From positions 1,657,680 to 1,721,679 of the forward strand of contig JACBWW010000048.1 in assembly GCA_020086605.1 (NCBI GenBank): a DNA stretch of 64,000 bases, read 5' to 3'. The position numbers and the translations under genes are program-made. The stretch comes from Lanius collurio. Taxonomy: Eukaryota; Chordata; Aves; Passeriformes; Laniidae. The notes under the pieces were generated by a model. The model did not search any database, had not been told where the DNA came from, and was given only the letters and a program-made list of their open reading frames with translations. Positions 1-12,389 of the stretch are shown piece by piece; position 1 is the first letter of the stretch; each line of letters starts with the position of its first letter.

Positions 1-907
1 AAGAATTCCAAGATCATAGAGTCCAACCTTTAACTGAAGACCACCATGTGAACTAAACCATAGCAGTAAGTGCCATGTCCAGTCAATAATAAGTAACAAT
101 GAAAATCCATATATGGTTTAAAAATAATATTTATCTTTCCAAATTAAATGGTGGAAATTACTATGGGCACCACTGCTGGGAAGTGGCCATAATATCTCTT
201 TCTGATCTCTTTTCTTCCTTCCATCATTATGATCCTAAATTTTTCTCCCTAGTAGCAGAGGAAGGATCCTTTTCAGACAAGGGCACATTTGTATAAAAAG
301 ACTCCTGATGAAGCCCTCATACTCTGGTGTCATGAGTGTCCTTGGTTGCATTAATGTGACCCTGAAGAAAACTTGGATCTGAATGCTACAGCCTTTGGGA
401 AGAAAAACTTTGGATCCTCATTTGAATTTTATGACTTGGTCCTATATCTATTTAAAACTACGTTATTGCAAAATGCTCTAGAATAGCTCAAGAGGATAAT
501 CCTTGCTTAACAGAAGCATCGCATGATAACTTAATCAAGCCTTTTCCACTTGCAATATAGGCTGTCTGCATCAATCTACATTATTAATGATCCCAAAGAG
601 ACCAGAAGAATGTGTTTTATGAGGAGGAAGAAATAGCTAAGGGAAATACTAAGTCTGCTTCACCAGCAACATGAACCACAAAGGGGAATATGAATTGTGC
701 AGTAATCGTTCTAACCCCAGACACTATAGAGATACTTTTTGACCAGTAATTTAACTTCGTATACACCATGTAAGACTTCCAGATAACATGTATACAGAGT
801 GATTTTACAAGATCTGCTCTGACTCCTTGAGAAAATTGGAGCAGGAGGACAGCCCTTCAGGAAGAGTCTGCCTCACGTGCCCTACTTTCAATACCTGAGC
901 AGATACC
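1..907. other. Non-coding sequence, no identified feature
   Basis: AT-rich sequence with frequent stops in all frames. The only open frame over 60 codons (99-296, plus strand) resembles no family I recognise. No repeat consensus, splice-bounded exon or RNA gene was recognised. The last 60 bases or so lead into the first copy of the local duplication. Confidence 0.5.
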
Positions 908-1103
908 AAGTATCTGATGGACAGATGGATGGGTACACAAAGTAACTCCAGTTGGACTCTTCAGAGCATAAGGTAGGCAGCAAATAGCACAAAATCAAAC
1001 TCTTCCCTTAATTTCCTAGTTTTTCTGTACCCTGAAAACACTGCTTTCTTAAAGTTGCTATTTGCAACAATAGCATTTGTTGCTGATAGAGCTACAGTTT
1101 TTA
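908..1103. repeat. Direct duplication, copy 1
   Basis: This block of about 195 bp recurs at 1547-1738 in the same orientation. Shared stretches include TATCTGATGGACAGAT, AACTCCAGTTGGACTCTTCA, AGCAAATAGCACAAAATCAA, TTCTTAAAGTTGCTATT and AGAGCTACAG. By eye the copies are about 85% identical, with a few small indels. On the minus strand copy 1 lies at the 3' end of a 108-codon open frame (961-1287). I do not recognise the sequence as CR1 or as an avian LTR. It may be a fragment of an unnamed dispersed repeat or a segmental duplication unique to this locus. Confidence 0.85.
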
Positions 1104-1546
1104 CACCTTTTTCTGGTAGGATAGGGCTGGGCTGTAATGCAGTCTGAATCCTCATTTTTTTACTAAATACATGGGAGTAGGTGGTAGCTGCAGAATCTTC
1201 TCCTTTGTCTGTAGCTATGTCGTAAAGTGTACAGTCCTGGCCATTGGTGAGCGTGGCAGAGGGCCTGGGAAGCAGGAGAAACCACACTCTTCTCTCAGCA
1301 GTAACGTGTGTAATGAATTCAGATGTTCCTCAAGAAGGGTATCAGAAATCCAAATGGACCCCCATCGGGAGGATGGCCAAGTGCTTTCTTGATTTACAAA
1401 CTCTGTAGCTGTGTTTATTTTAAAAGGTTTATAAAAACTGTAAATCAGTGCATTCCTGGTACTTTATCAACCATCAAAGAAGTCAAATTTGAAAGTAAAG
1501 CAAATGTCAAATGAAACCAGGCTTCTCTGGAGCATAGCAGTTTAAA
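1104..1546. other. Spacer between the two duplicated blocks
   Basis: About 440 bp separates the two copies. It is less AT-rich than its surroundings near 1170-1290. On the minus strand it holds the 5' part of the open frame 961-1287, whose product I do not recognise. The spacer itself is not visibly repeated in the window. The duplication could therefore be of a unit of about 640 bp whose second half was lost after copy 2, or an insertion may have separated a once-tighter tandem pair. Confidence 0.45.
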
Positions 1547-1738
1547 AGGTATCTGATGGACAGATTGGTGGGTGCACAAGGTAACTCCAGTTGGACTCTT
1601 CAGAGCATAAGGTAGACAGCAAATAGCACAAAATCAAACTCCCTCCTTAATTTTCTAGTTTTCTGTACCCTGAAAATACTACTTTCTTAAAGTTGCTATT
1701 CTCAGTAGTGTTTGTAGCTGGTAGAGCTACAGCTTTTA
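1547..1738. repeat. Direct duplication, copy 2
   Basis: Second copy of the block at 908-1103, beginning AAGGTATCTGATGGACAGAT and ending near TAGAGCTACAGCTTTT. The minus-strand frame that is open in copy 1 is interrupted by a stop here. The residues NSNFKK and VFSGYRK are nevertheless readable in both copies, so the two derive from the same sequence and not from chance similarity. Offset to copy 1 is 639 bp. Confidence 0.85.
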
Positions 1739-3385
1739 AAGTTTTGAATAGGTAAGTTACATTTTAGATAGAAAATGTAACATTAAACCAATACTCAATT
1801 AAAAGGTGGTTTACTTTTTCTACAGTGAAATTGAATTTTTTTTCTCTGTGTCTAGAGAGCTTGAGAGTTATTAAAGTTCTCCTTAAACAAAAAATAAATA
1901 TCCATTCATGTCTATATGACAGAGTGTGTAATATCCAAATACATCTTTAACATATATTAATAACTTCAAAAAATATGAAAGGAGGATATAACACTTTAAT
2001 TATTTTTCATTAAAGCTCTCAGGGGTAGGAGTCTCCCCAAATACATTAGCTCAAAGGTGTTGGTCACCACTGTATGACCTTGATCAAAATAGAAGTGACC
2101 TACATGTTCAAGTCTCATTCAGTTGCATGTTCAAGAAATGGTTGGCAGTGAACATATTTATGTGAAAAACAGGGTTCTGTGTATTTTGGGGCCAAATTAT
2201 GAAAGTAACCTCCTGTGACAGCAAACAGCCTTGTTTCAAATTATAGTTTAACAATTCACTTTTAATTTAGCAATCTCCCACGTAGCCGGGCTTTCCCAAA
2301 CAGATAGAAAACTGTGCTTAGCTATTCTAAAGGACATTTGGTTTTTTCAGGACCAAAGGGGTACAGACCGTGGACACGACATTTTCAGTAATGCCAAAGG
2401 AAAAGTCTGCTTTGGCTGAAGACCCTAAGAAAAGTCACTGGAAAGATAGAGTACCATAGAGAGAAAATGTGGAGTTCACACTAATCACCTGTCCAATGTG
2501 CTGGAACTTCAACCCATAACTTCTTAGTTGTGTCAGTTGGGTAGTTGTCACTGTAGAAAGCAGGAAAATTTTGGAGTCAAGTATTTGATATTTCTACTGT
2601 AAAGCCAATGTATAGAAACTTTTGTGATCTTGTCAGCTATTTGAGATTTTACAAGCTTTTTATATTATTTTTATTAGTGTTTAACTTGGACTGAATTGAG
2701 TGTGATTCAAGATAACTGAACAATGACAGAAAATGTTAATGTTGGAGGTATGTCAATCATTAAAATTACTGTTCTGGGACATGCTGGCAAAGGCATATTT
2801 CAAGATTTCCTCCCAAACCAGAATCTGTTACTACTTATTGACACTCGGGTTTGGAGGCTGGTAGTAATAGAAATTTGTGCTAGAGATCACTGTTTCTATT
2901 CTTTAATTCCTTCCCCCTCAGCATTATTGATATGGCCGAATCACACTGTGGGAATGTAGTCAAACTTCAGGAGGGAGCTTGTGATACTGCAAGGCATCTT
3001 CTTGGTTATCAAAGGGATCCCAATCCTGAACAATCGTAAGCATTATGTAGTTTAATCTCTTGTTAGAATGAATGAGTTTCTTTTTTAAATCAATTAAATT
3101 TAACTCCCAATACTCCTTTAGAAATTCAGTTTCAGAAGCTCTTTTCTCTGATATTTCAAACATCTGTTTAATTCCAATCTGAATTTATTCAAGGCTACTT
3201 TATATCCATTTTTTCTTGCTCCAGCACTGTACTTCATCTGAAACAGTTCTTGACCCTCCCTGATGTATTTACAGGAGCAATTACATCCCTTCTCAAATCA
3301 GTATTACTTTGCTAGAATAAACACAGTTTTAAAAGTATTTTCTTATAAGAATTATTTCCATTTCCACAGTCATCCCAGTAATTAT
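1739..3385. other. Non-coding sequence, no identified feature
   Basis: Ordinary AT-rich background. Open frames at 2723-2959 (plus) and 2960-3163 (minus) are under 80 codons and resemble nothing I know. No repeat or RNA gene recognised. Confidence 0.5.
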
Positions 3386-3830
3386 AAAATCATAGAGTGG
3401 TTTGGGTCAAACAAGACCTGGAAGATCATCTAGTTTCAACCCCTCTGCCACCAAAGGTCAGGACACCTTTCATTAGACCACGTTGCTCAGAAACCCATCC
3501 AGCCTGGCCTTGAGCACTTCCAGGGATGGGACATCTACAACTTCTCTGGGGAACCTGTGCCAGTCTCACCACCCTCACAGTGAAGAATTTCTTCCTTATG
3601 TCTAATCTAAATCTACCGTCTTTCACTTTAGAACTAGTACTTTTTGTCCTGTCATTACAGGTCCTTCTAAAAAGTCCTCCAGGTCTCTTGCAGGGCCCTT
3701 TAGGTACTGGCAGTGTACTGTACTGGAAGTACAGTTCCTTTAGGTGCTGCAATGCTTTTACTAGCTTAATTTCTTTTGAAGCTGGTCAATCAGAAATACA
3801 GACAGTATTCAAGGTGAAGTCTAATTAACA
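3386..3830 (-). mobile_element. CR1 LINE, 5'-truncated, 3' end at left
   Basis: Read on the minus strand this is the 3' portion of an avian CR1 non-LTR retrotransposon. Its 3' terminus is near 3386-3400 (ATCATAGAGTGGTTTGGGT, a decayed form of the usual tail). Diagnostic plus-strand phrases are AAGATCATCTAGTTTCAACC, CCAGCCTGGCCTTGAGCACT, CAGGGATGGGACATCTACAA and ACAGTGAAGAATTTCTTCCT. The last 60 bp or so on the right match less well, so the truncated 5' edge is uncertain within about 70 bp. It cannot move on its own: it is truncated and its frame is broken. Confidence 0.88.
3426..3752 (-). pseudogene. CR1 ORF2 C-terminal relic
   Basis: A frame of 108 codons that translates to the C-terminal tail of the CR1 reverse-transcriptase polyprotein. 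The middle reads DRTK, then GRFRLDIRKKFFTVRVV, a signature block just before the ORF2 stop in avian CR1 elements. After this block the reading frame has slipped relative to the family, so the final residues do not match. It is a dead fragment of a transposable element, not a host gene. The apparent initiator methionine is internal and has no meaning as a start. Confidence 0.85.
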
Positions 3831-6800
3831 TCTTTTAAACATCAGAGATATTTCTGTGCCTTTTTCTGGGAAGATCTCACCAGAACCATATACATGTTCC
3901 ACAAGTGTATGTCCTTGACATACGCTCTATGTCAACACTCAGACATTATACAATCAATTCTCTCCCTGCCCATTTCCTAGTGATGAGCTCCCCCTGGTTT
4001 CTCTTCTAATTCTCTCAGAAGAAGAGATTCCCTTAGCTATAGCCTTGCACTGGGAATGCATAGAAAATGATCCTATTTCAGATACTCCAGTCTAACTCTT
4101 GTGCGATAACCTGCACCTCTTTCGTGTTAGTGTTGCCTCCTACCCTTGTAACATCAGCATATTTCAGTGTGCCAAGACTGTTGAATAACAAAAGTAAATA
4201 AGATTAACTTTGCAGAACACCAATAATTTCCTACCAGTACAGGTTTCTCCTTGAATCACACTATATATACAATTTTTCAATTGTTTTGTCAATCTCCCTA
4301 GCACCTGCTTTGCTGAAGTGCCATAGAAGCTCTGCATTCCTTCTGTCTATAAAGTCTCTTCTTTTTTTTCCAAGTCAGCTCAATTTGCCCCACCTACCTT
4401 CTGTGAACCTCATTTGATATAATTAGTGTTATTCTGTTTGCTTAGATGTTGCTTATTCCTTCCTATTTAGTTCACATAAGTTTGCTTTCCTTGAATACAG
4501 ACTACTTACTAGTGATATGTACCCTATGAAGTTTGCTAGTTCTTAAAATTTTTTACTCTGTCTTGAACTTTTCTTTCTAAACCACAAAAGAACATAGGCA
4601 ATACTCAAGTAGTTTGAGAACCCTGAACTTATTGCAGAAATAAGGAAGGGTTTTGAGCCTTCAAAGACTCTAGCTTCCTGGCCTGCTGCCCACATCAAAT
4701 ATCCTTCAATGACACACAATAGAAGCCTTACAAAAATTTTATATTCTTCAACCTTTTCCCAGACATCATGCCTAAGGCTTTTCTCAGAAAATTCCCAAAG
4801 CACTTTACTGAACTATAGTTGAAGACTCTTCTTGGGGTAAATCCTAACCTCTCTGACAGTCACTCCACCTTGCCTGGTCTGGAACTTTTCATCCTAGCTC
4901 TTGTGAGGGAGTCAGTGAGCCACAGCTGGGCAACTTCTTGCTCTCTGTTAATTCCATAGTGCTTGATCATGGCAGAATGTATCCAACTGCAATCACATGT
5001 ACTTCAAATATACAGACAGTTCTGGTCCTACCTCAGTCATGGGTTTGGCTTTTTTCATATTTACGTCTGGTAAATTATGCTTATAAATGAAAAAAAATAA
5101 GGTGAAAGAAATAATTCAGGGAAATAACACAAGTTGGTACAATCAGACATAAATATTGAAAAATAAACAAAGAAAAGTGATATGACATGCAGATCTGAAA
5201 TAGTCCAAAAGAGACTCCTTTTGGAAGTAGAAGAATGTGATTGACTATTTGAATTTTTGAAAAAAAGGAATATATAGCACACTATAACCTTATAGGTTGT
5301 AAAAATGGTTACCTCTATTTCACAGCTCTGAAGATGATCATTTGATTTAAAGAGATGGAAGAGTTACAAAATTTTTCATTACTACTGCAAGCACTGAGTA
5401 TAAAATAGAACATCAAAAAGGAGTCATTTTATGTCAAGATTAAAGTTCCAATGATCTCATGTCTCATAAGGGGTTTTTTAACTTTTTTCCCCTTCGGTTT
5501 CACTTATTTGTAGGGTATGGTCTAACAGAAAAAGTTCTTCTCTCTGTGGAGCACCACAAGAGTGCCTCAAGGAATTTAGCCAGACAAAATGAGACAGATG
5601 TGTTAAACAGATGGATGCTAAAGAAGTGGCTTGGTTTCTTAAACAATGGATGTGAAGGTTCAGAGAGCAAGTAGAGCAGAGTCTTGGTTGAATTGAATTA
5701 GAGGAGGAGTTCTTTTATGTTATGGTAAAGGAAAGCGAGAAATCCCTTCTATTCCATATTGATAAACCGATGCGTTAATTGTCAACATTTCTGCCTACTC
5801 TAAGGGCGTATTCCTCACACTGGCCCACAGCTCGAAGCTGTCTTAAGCAGTAACTTTAAGCACAAAGTGCTGCAATCCTACTTCAACCCTTATAATGCAC
5901 ATCCTAAGCAGCTGAATGAGGTAGCAATCACGCATTGTCCCAGTGCTGCCAGAGGCTGCCCTGTGGTCCCCTCGTCTGCGTGACTGCGTACACTGCCACA
6001 TCCACAAAATGCCTGGCAGGGCATGCCTGGTAACTTTATGTTTACCATTTGTGAACTCCATGGTATTTGTATGAAACAGAAGTAATAGTGAAGTACAAAA
6101 AAATCAGGTTTTAGTCCCATGAAGAATCTGTGAATGCAGTCAGCATTCAGTAGCCAAATGCTTTTGATGAGCCACATGGAGGTCTCATCCAAGTCATCAC
6201 TGGCCTAATTTGCTGTTTTGAAAAGCCCTATTTATTTTCTAAAAGAAATAAAAAAATATTCTAGTCCATCTCACTTCAAATTCCCTAAAAAGACTTATTT
6301 ATAGAAAGATGGATGCTCAATGTTTCATTGAAAATTATCTTTTAAAAAAGTATGTCTGGTCTACTGCTAAATGATTGTTCTTTCTCTAAACCAGCAGGCA
6401 CTTTACAATATCCTGGTTGTAGTCATGTATTCTTAGAGATAGGATGAATACTCCTTTTCCCAGGCTTTAAAAAGCAAGTTCTGTACTTCTTCAAATATAT
6501 GTGTCACAAGGTTGTTCCTGAAGCCTGCTTTCTATTCTTCATGTGCTAAGCCCGACGTATATATGCTGAAGTATGTAAAACTGAGGCAGTCTGAAAGGGG
6601 TAGGCAAGGAGTATATCCTGTTTATGTCAAGGTTTTTAAACACAAAATTATGTAATTCATTACAAGAAATTTAACAACACCTTGCCTTTATTATCTTTCA
6701 GAGGTTACATCATCAGGTTTGAACCAATGGAGTTATCCTGAATAATTACTACCTCTTAATAAAACAAAACAATTTCCATTTCTGAAAACAGATGTTTTCA

Positions 6801-7182
6801 TTCTCAGATCATGCATACACACACAAATAAAAAGTAATTTATTGCAGTGTGATTATACCCAGGAACCATTTAGCCACATGATCCTACTATTTCTGTATCT
6901 TGAGCTTTTTAATAAAATACCAAATGGACTGGTTTCAACTGTCTCAGAAAGTCCTTACTTCCTCCATAAGACAGCAGAGCCATGCTTTAATCGAGAGAAG
7001 CACAGACTATAGTTCTCAGCATTTAGGAAAGTACACATTTCTGGCCATTGCCTTCATCAAGAATCATGGGGCGATAAAGGCTATCAATAATTTTTCTCTG
7101 CGGCTTTCCTACTCTCCAGACCCATCAGTCACTTAATCAGCACTTGCAGTTTCCTCGCTCTGCACTTCACATTACATTTAGG
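3831..7182. other. Non-coding sequence, no identified feature
   Basis: AT-rich background. The first 400 bp or so might be a badly decayed upstream part of the CR1 at 3386-3830, but I could not match it convincingly. The open frames around 5843-6192 (minus, overlapping frames) lie in a slightly more GC-rich patch and do not resemble a known protein. No RNA gene or recognised repeat. Confidence 0.45.
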
Positions 7183-10100
7183 TGGTGAAAAGAAGGTTTA
7201 AAGAAGCGCTGCTAAAACAAAGCAAAGCTACATGCTGCAATCTCTGTACTGAACTCTCAGTTACTTCTGGGGGAGTTATGCACAAGAACTACACCACCTT
7301 TAGCAACATTCCTTTTGGTGCCCCAAGATGTATAGGAATATATATAGGTATGTATATATGTATACATAGGGGCCTCAAGGGAGAGAAGCTTTGAAGCAGA
7401 CATGATTTGTTCTAGTAATTGTGTAGGACAGATAGTGGTGAATACTTACTGAATAAATAAGAGGGGTGAAAAAAAGATGAGAAGTGAAGCAATGATATTT
7501 TCCAACAGTGGAACAGAATGCGCTGGGACATGAGGCTCAAATTAATTTTGTAAGAAGTGGGGCTCCCTGGAAATAAGAACTCTCACAAGATTTGGTGATA
7601 CAGCTTCCTTGACCTGGTAGGAATTGTCCTTCTCCATTCTACGACATATAAAGAGGAAATCTATGTGCCTTAGAGGTGTAAGTATTTTGCAGTTTTCTCT
7701 ACATGAGCATGTGAGATATGGCAATATTGTGAGCATAATCAGAAGCACCTGTGTGAACATCTTGGTGTGTTTCACCTTCTATGTGAACAAAATAGGGAGC
7801 GTGGCTTTTTCTTAGATTGTATGAGTATAAAGTAATTGTTGTGAGAGCCTCAAGTGGATTTTGAGTAAGGAACCAGGCTAATGGTAAAGCCATAGATAAC
7901 TCATTATAATTGCTGACTTGCATTTGCTGTAGCAGCACCCTTTTCACCTTCTTTTCTCATAGTTTACTTTCCTTTTCTTCCTTTTCCTAGGGTCATTTCC
8001 CAGCCTCTCCTTTAAACTGCTTCTTTCTTGAAACCCTTCTGTAATCATTACCACGGGAGCTACAGACTCCCCTACTTCCCTTTCTGCCCCGAATTCCTAG
8101 TCTGCACATTCCTAATCTTGTTCGAGCCTAACAAGTGAGAAAAGCCAGAAAAACATGCAGTCAGCAAAGCTCACTGCTAGTGCCTCAAACGGAATAGCCC
8201 CTCCTGCATCCCTAGGTCTTTATACACTGTTATAGTTCTGTAACAGAAACAAGAGGCAAGGGCTGGGCAGACAGGAGCTGGGGATGAGCTCTTCAGACTA
8301 AAACAGAGGCTCACTACAAAGTTTGCTGTCGCTTGCTGTCTGTTGACTTAAGCCGTGATCTACGCTCAGAATGTCTGTGTTTGAGACTGCAGTCTGACCA
8401 TAAACCTCACAAGCTTTCCAGGTGCCTGAACATCTGCAGATAGCTGTATTTCAGGAACAGAGTTCTGTAGGTTCCTGGATTTTGTAAATGGTCTTTTTAG
8501 GCTTGTGAGTCCTTGTGGTTAGTCTAAAGAGCTCCATCCCTATTTTGTGCCTGAAACTACTCGGGTTTGAATTTTTCTCCTGACATTCATCGTCTGGTTG
8601 AATTTCCTATGAACAAAGATTTATTTAAATTTTAATAAAGCATTTATTTTATGGCATTTTCCCCAGGATTTGCAGTAGATTCTAAAGTGTCAATTAACTT
8701 GACAATAAAGCCTTTTCAAAAATAAAATAAAGCTTTATTTAAACAGTCAAATAATCATTTAAATTATAAATTAAGTGGAACTCATATTATTCCCTGTATT
8801 TTCACTAGTAGAAGAACAGCTGAGAATTAATTGGATTGGTTTCTCTTCAAACTGATAGAAGGAGTTCTAAAATATCCTGCTTTAAATCTCCATTAAACAG
8901 TTTCAGATGTATTCATTGGAGGCAGGCACTTAATTTCTAGCCTGCAGAGGTTCCACAAGGATTCTGGGAGCCACTAAACACTGGAAAGATGTAGGTTTTC
9001 TTCTTGGAATTACCTTTGATAATGAGGCTGACTATCTTCCCTTGAGATGGCTAATCAAACTAGCAGAAAAAATGTCTGTGTCTCACTCCTCAGAGATCTC
9101 CCAAAACTGTAAGAAAGTGAAGAGGTTGTTTCCTGAGTGCTAGTCAGCTGGGCAAGAGCCAGCAGCTGGAAACTATGTGCAGGACTGGAATAGGGATAGT
9201 CCAAAGAGAGCACAAAAATGCCACGGTGAGAGACTGAGCAAAAGGAGGTTGATCGAGATTTCAGACTTTTCTGGTCACTGTGGATTGCAAAAGCCTTTCG
9301 TCCTTAATCCAGAAACTAAAAAAGAGCTTTCCCTGAGGGATATATATATATTTTTGTCTCTTCCATATTGAATTATACAGGATTATTCCAATTGCTCAGC
9401 AGTCCTTTATAGAGGCTACGTTGCCCTAAGTGACATTGGGATGCAACAGATAGATTAGTTTGTATGAGTTTGTTTAGAACTTCTCTTCAGCTGCCTACCA
9501 AAGAGAGCTGAAATGGGAGGACAGGGTTGTTTGTTTATGTAGTTGCTCATCTGTTTGGTTAGGGTTTTTTTTTTAGATTTTGGTTACATATTGGATGCTT
9601 TGCAAGCAGTCCAACTACTCTAAATTACTGTTCCCATATTTGTGCAAAGGCTATCAGGGAATCTTTGAATTTTGTAAAATTAGAATGCTTTCATTCATAA
9701 GTCACAGTCATTGATAGCTGCATTAAATGTGCAGCTTTTTAAATATCTAATTGTTCCTACAAATCCATTTCAAAATGGCACTGCTTTATGGCATCTAACA
9801 TTTTAACCTACTACTCTTTATTCCCCTGTTGCATGGGCAATGTTCTAGAAGGTCTAACAAAAGCACAAAAAAAGTTCTTTAGAGCTACAGTCATGTCCTT
9901 TTTACACCTTTTACACCTTTCTACCTTTGCTACATTAAGATATTGCCTCATTTGCAGCAAGTTGCATAAAATGTTGTAATACTTAAAGGTTCTTGTAATG
10001 GCCAGGCAGGACTGAGAGCTGTTTTACCTTTGGCTTTTAATTTCTCAGCATATTTTTGTTCAGAGATAGATCCCCTGGAGGAATGTTTTGGGTATGGCAT

Positions 10101-10796
10101 ACTGGGAAATATTTATAAGTGTGCACAAAATTACAGATCATTACAACAGTGGGAGTAATTTGCCTGCCTGCTTTCTCAGCCTTCATGTTGAAATGAGACT
10201 TCATTGTTATTTTTTTGAATGATAAAAAAGGGAGAGGTTTATGCCAACATTATCTGTGCTTAGAGATATGTATGCATCTGTGACATTGTCATATGTGCAT
10301 GCCAAATATCTAGTGAGAAGGGGACAGCATCACATTAGACAGTTTCAACTACCACCTTATGACTTCAATTGCTGTATGTCTACAAGGTAATACTTTGTTG
10401 CATTCACTTATATACATTAAACTGCCTTTTATTTTATTTGTGGGACTCTGATCTAACTGGTAGTTTTTAAATCTCTCTGTGATTAAGCACCAAAAGAACA
10501 GTAGGGACTAATTTCTGATGCCTAAATGCCATTTAGTGCCATTTGAAATGCTCAAGGATACCTAGGGCATTCAGATGGGGCTGGCAGCAAAAACATCGGA
10601 TAGAGAAATACAGAAGTGCTGCTCTGCAATGAGACCTGGATGCCAGATGGCATACCCTAGAGCATCTCAATTGCTTCTACATGACTGTATGTGCATAACT
10701 GAAAGGAGAACACAGTGAACTTTCAGGCAGTCATTTAATTTAAGCCTCTGCCTAAAAATGATGCCTACATTCACAGTATGCATTCACTGAAGAGAA
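7183..10796. other. Non-coding sequence, no identified feature
   Basis: AT-rich background with a milder patch at about 8000-8560. A short run of alternating AT/GT dinucleotides lies near 7338-7368. No open frame beyond 82 codons and no recognised repeat. The 8.0-8.5 kb patch has the more balanced composition often seen in conserved non-coding DNA, but conservation cannot be judged from one sequence. Confidence 0.45.
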
Positions 10797-11122
10797 TTAC
10801 AGAATCAAAACCACAGGATATTCTGAGTTGGAAGGGATCTACAAGCATCATCAAATCCTGCTCTTAGCCCTGCACAGGACATTCTCCAAAATCACACCAA
10901 GGGCCTCAGAGTGTTGTCCAAATGCTTCTTGAACTCTGTCAGGTTTGGTGCTGCGACCACTTCCCTGGGGAACCTGTTCCACCGCACAACACTCTTTTTC
11001 TAACAGCTAACCTAAACCTTCCCTGACACAGCTTCTGGCCATTCTTTTGCCACAGGGTCACCAGAGAGAAGAGGTCAGTGCCTGCCCCTCTGCTTCATCT
11101 CACAAGGAAGTTTTAAGAAACT
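10797..11122 (-). mobile_element. CR1 LINE 3' tail
   Basis: Minus-strand avian CR1 with its 3' end at left (ACAGAATC, then CACAGGATATTCTGAGTTGG). Diagnostic plus-strand phrases are GAGTTGGAAGGGATCTACAA, AATGCTTCTTGAACTCTGTC, CCACTTCCCTGGGGAACCTG and GGTCACCAGAGAGAAGAGGT. These belong to the CR1 type with a GATATTCTGAGTTGGAAGGG end, a different subfamily from the TCATAGAA-tailed copy at 18117. It is truncated on the right. It may be the tail of the same insertion as 11580-12730, since strand and order agree, but the 457 bp between them do not match CR1 to my eye. Confidence 0.9.
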
Positions 11123-11579
11123 GGCTTTTAACCTGAAAATATTTCAGGTCCCGTAGAAGCCTCTAGTTACTTTTCTGTTTCTGTGAAATAAGCAGTGAAC
11201 GTATGCACTTAGATTTGGATTTATCTGTCCTAGATTTAACTATTTAAACACCATAACCATTTATGGGACTTTAATAGCTGGACTCAGCTCTAGAGTTCAG
11301 CAGCTACTGCTATTTGAGATTGCTTAGAACAATCTGTAGAGCTGTATGGGCATGGCAGATGAGACACAGGACCTGTGGAAACTGGCAACCTCTTGGAACA
11401 GCAGCTGGAGACCAGGCCACTGACAGATCCTGTGATATTTCAAATGGTGCTAGATGATTGTGTTTAGGGGATTGTATTCCTCCCTTCATGTGATGTAGCT
11501 GTTTAAACTCTACAGTAAACAGAGGCAATCTAAGGCTTGATTCAGGCAAATATATAAGTTACTGTTTTCTCTCTGCCAT
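11123..11579. other. Gap between two CR1 segments
   Basis: This sequence lies between the CR1 tail at left and the CR1 reverse-transcriptase segment at right. In an intact element this interval would hold the part of ORF2 between the LHLG region and the C-terminus. I cannot recognise that protein in any minus-strand frame here. Either this part has decayed beyond recognition or replaced sequence separates two independent insertions. Confidence 0.5.
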
Positions 11580-11657
11580 GAAGAGCCCATTTCTGGTTTG
11601 TGTCCAACTTAGCACCAGAATCCCAGATCTTTTACTGCAAAGCTGCTTCACAGGTGG

Positions 11658-11840
11658 TTAATTCCCGAATATGTGCAAGTTCATGGGGTTATTCCTACCC
11701 AGATGTAGGACTTCACTCTTCTGTTTCTTGGACTGCACAAGATTTCTGTCAGCCCCTTTCTCCAGCCTGTCAAAGCTCCTCTGAAAGGCAGCACAACCAC
11801 ACAGCATATCAGCTAATCCTTCTGATTCCTGTGGGGCCAC
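11658..11840 (-). pseudogene. CR1 ORF2 relic, block after the RT palm
   Basis: A 60-codon frame whose residues CAAFQRSFDRLEK and VLHLGRNNPM correspond to the CR1 reverse-transcriptase region just after the catalytic FADD box. The FADD box itself should lie immediately upstream but is deleted or unreadable here. The frame is a fragment of a dead retrotransposon. Confidence 0.85.
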
Positions 11841-12083
11841 TCTATCCTATCACCCAAGTCGTTGAGAAAGATGCTAAATAGTATTGACTGAGAGTATTCT
11901 ACTAGTGACCAACCTCCAGCTGGGATTTGTGCTGCTGGTCACAGCCCTTTGTGCCCAGCAGTGCAGCTGCTGCAGTTTTCACTCAATATCCCCTTCCCCA
12001 GCAAGTATTTCATCAGTTTGTCCGTAAGGATGGGGGGTGGTCTTGAAAACCTTACTAAACACAAGCTAAGCAATACTCACTGC

Positions 12084-12389
12084 TCAGACTTTGTCGAAGA
12101 AGCCAGTCATCTCATCATACAAGGCAACTGGTTTGGACAAGCATGATTTCCCCTTCATAAATCCATGCTGACTATGCCAAATCTCTTTCCTGCCCTTCAT
12201 GTGCCTGGAAATAGTTTCCTGGATTTGTTCTTTCAATACTTTCCCAGAAATCAAGGTGGGGCTGGACAACCTGTAGTTCTCCAGATTCTTCTTCTTGCCC
12301 TCTAGGGCCACAAATAGGACTGTCTGTTTTCTTCCAGTTCCCAAAAAGCCTGTGATCACCATGACCTTTCCAAAACAGGCTGGCCTCAC
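12084..12389 (-). pseudogene. CR1 ORF2 relic, N-terminal RT fingers
   Basis: A 101-codon frame containing LENYRLSSPTLISGKVLKEQ, then SRHMKGRKE, and SQHGFMKGKSCLSKPVALYD. These match the ENYRP...GK...EQ and QHGF.KGKSC blocks that open the reverse-transcriptase domain in CR1 elements. The next expected motif (the first catalytic aspartate region, with the F-KAFDTV signature) is lost after the end of this frame. The fragment therefore has no polymerase activity. Confidence 0.9.
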
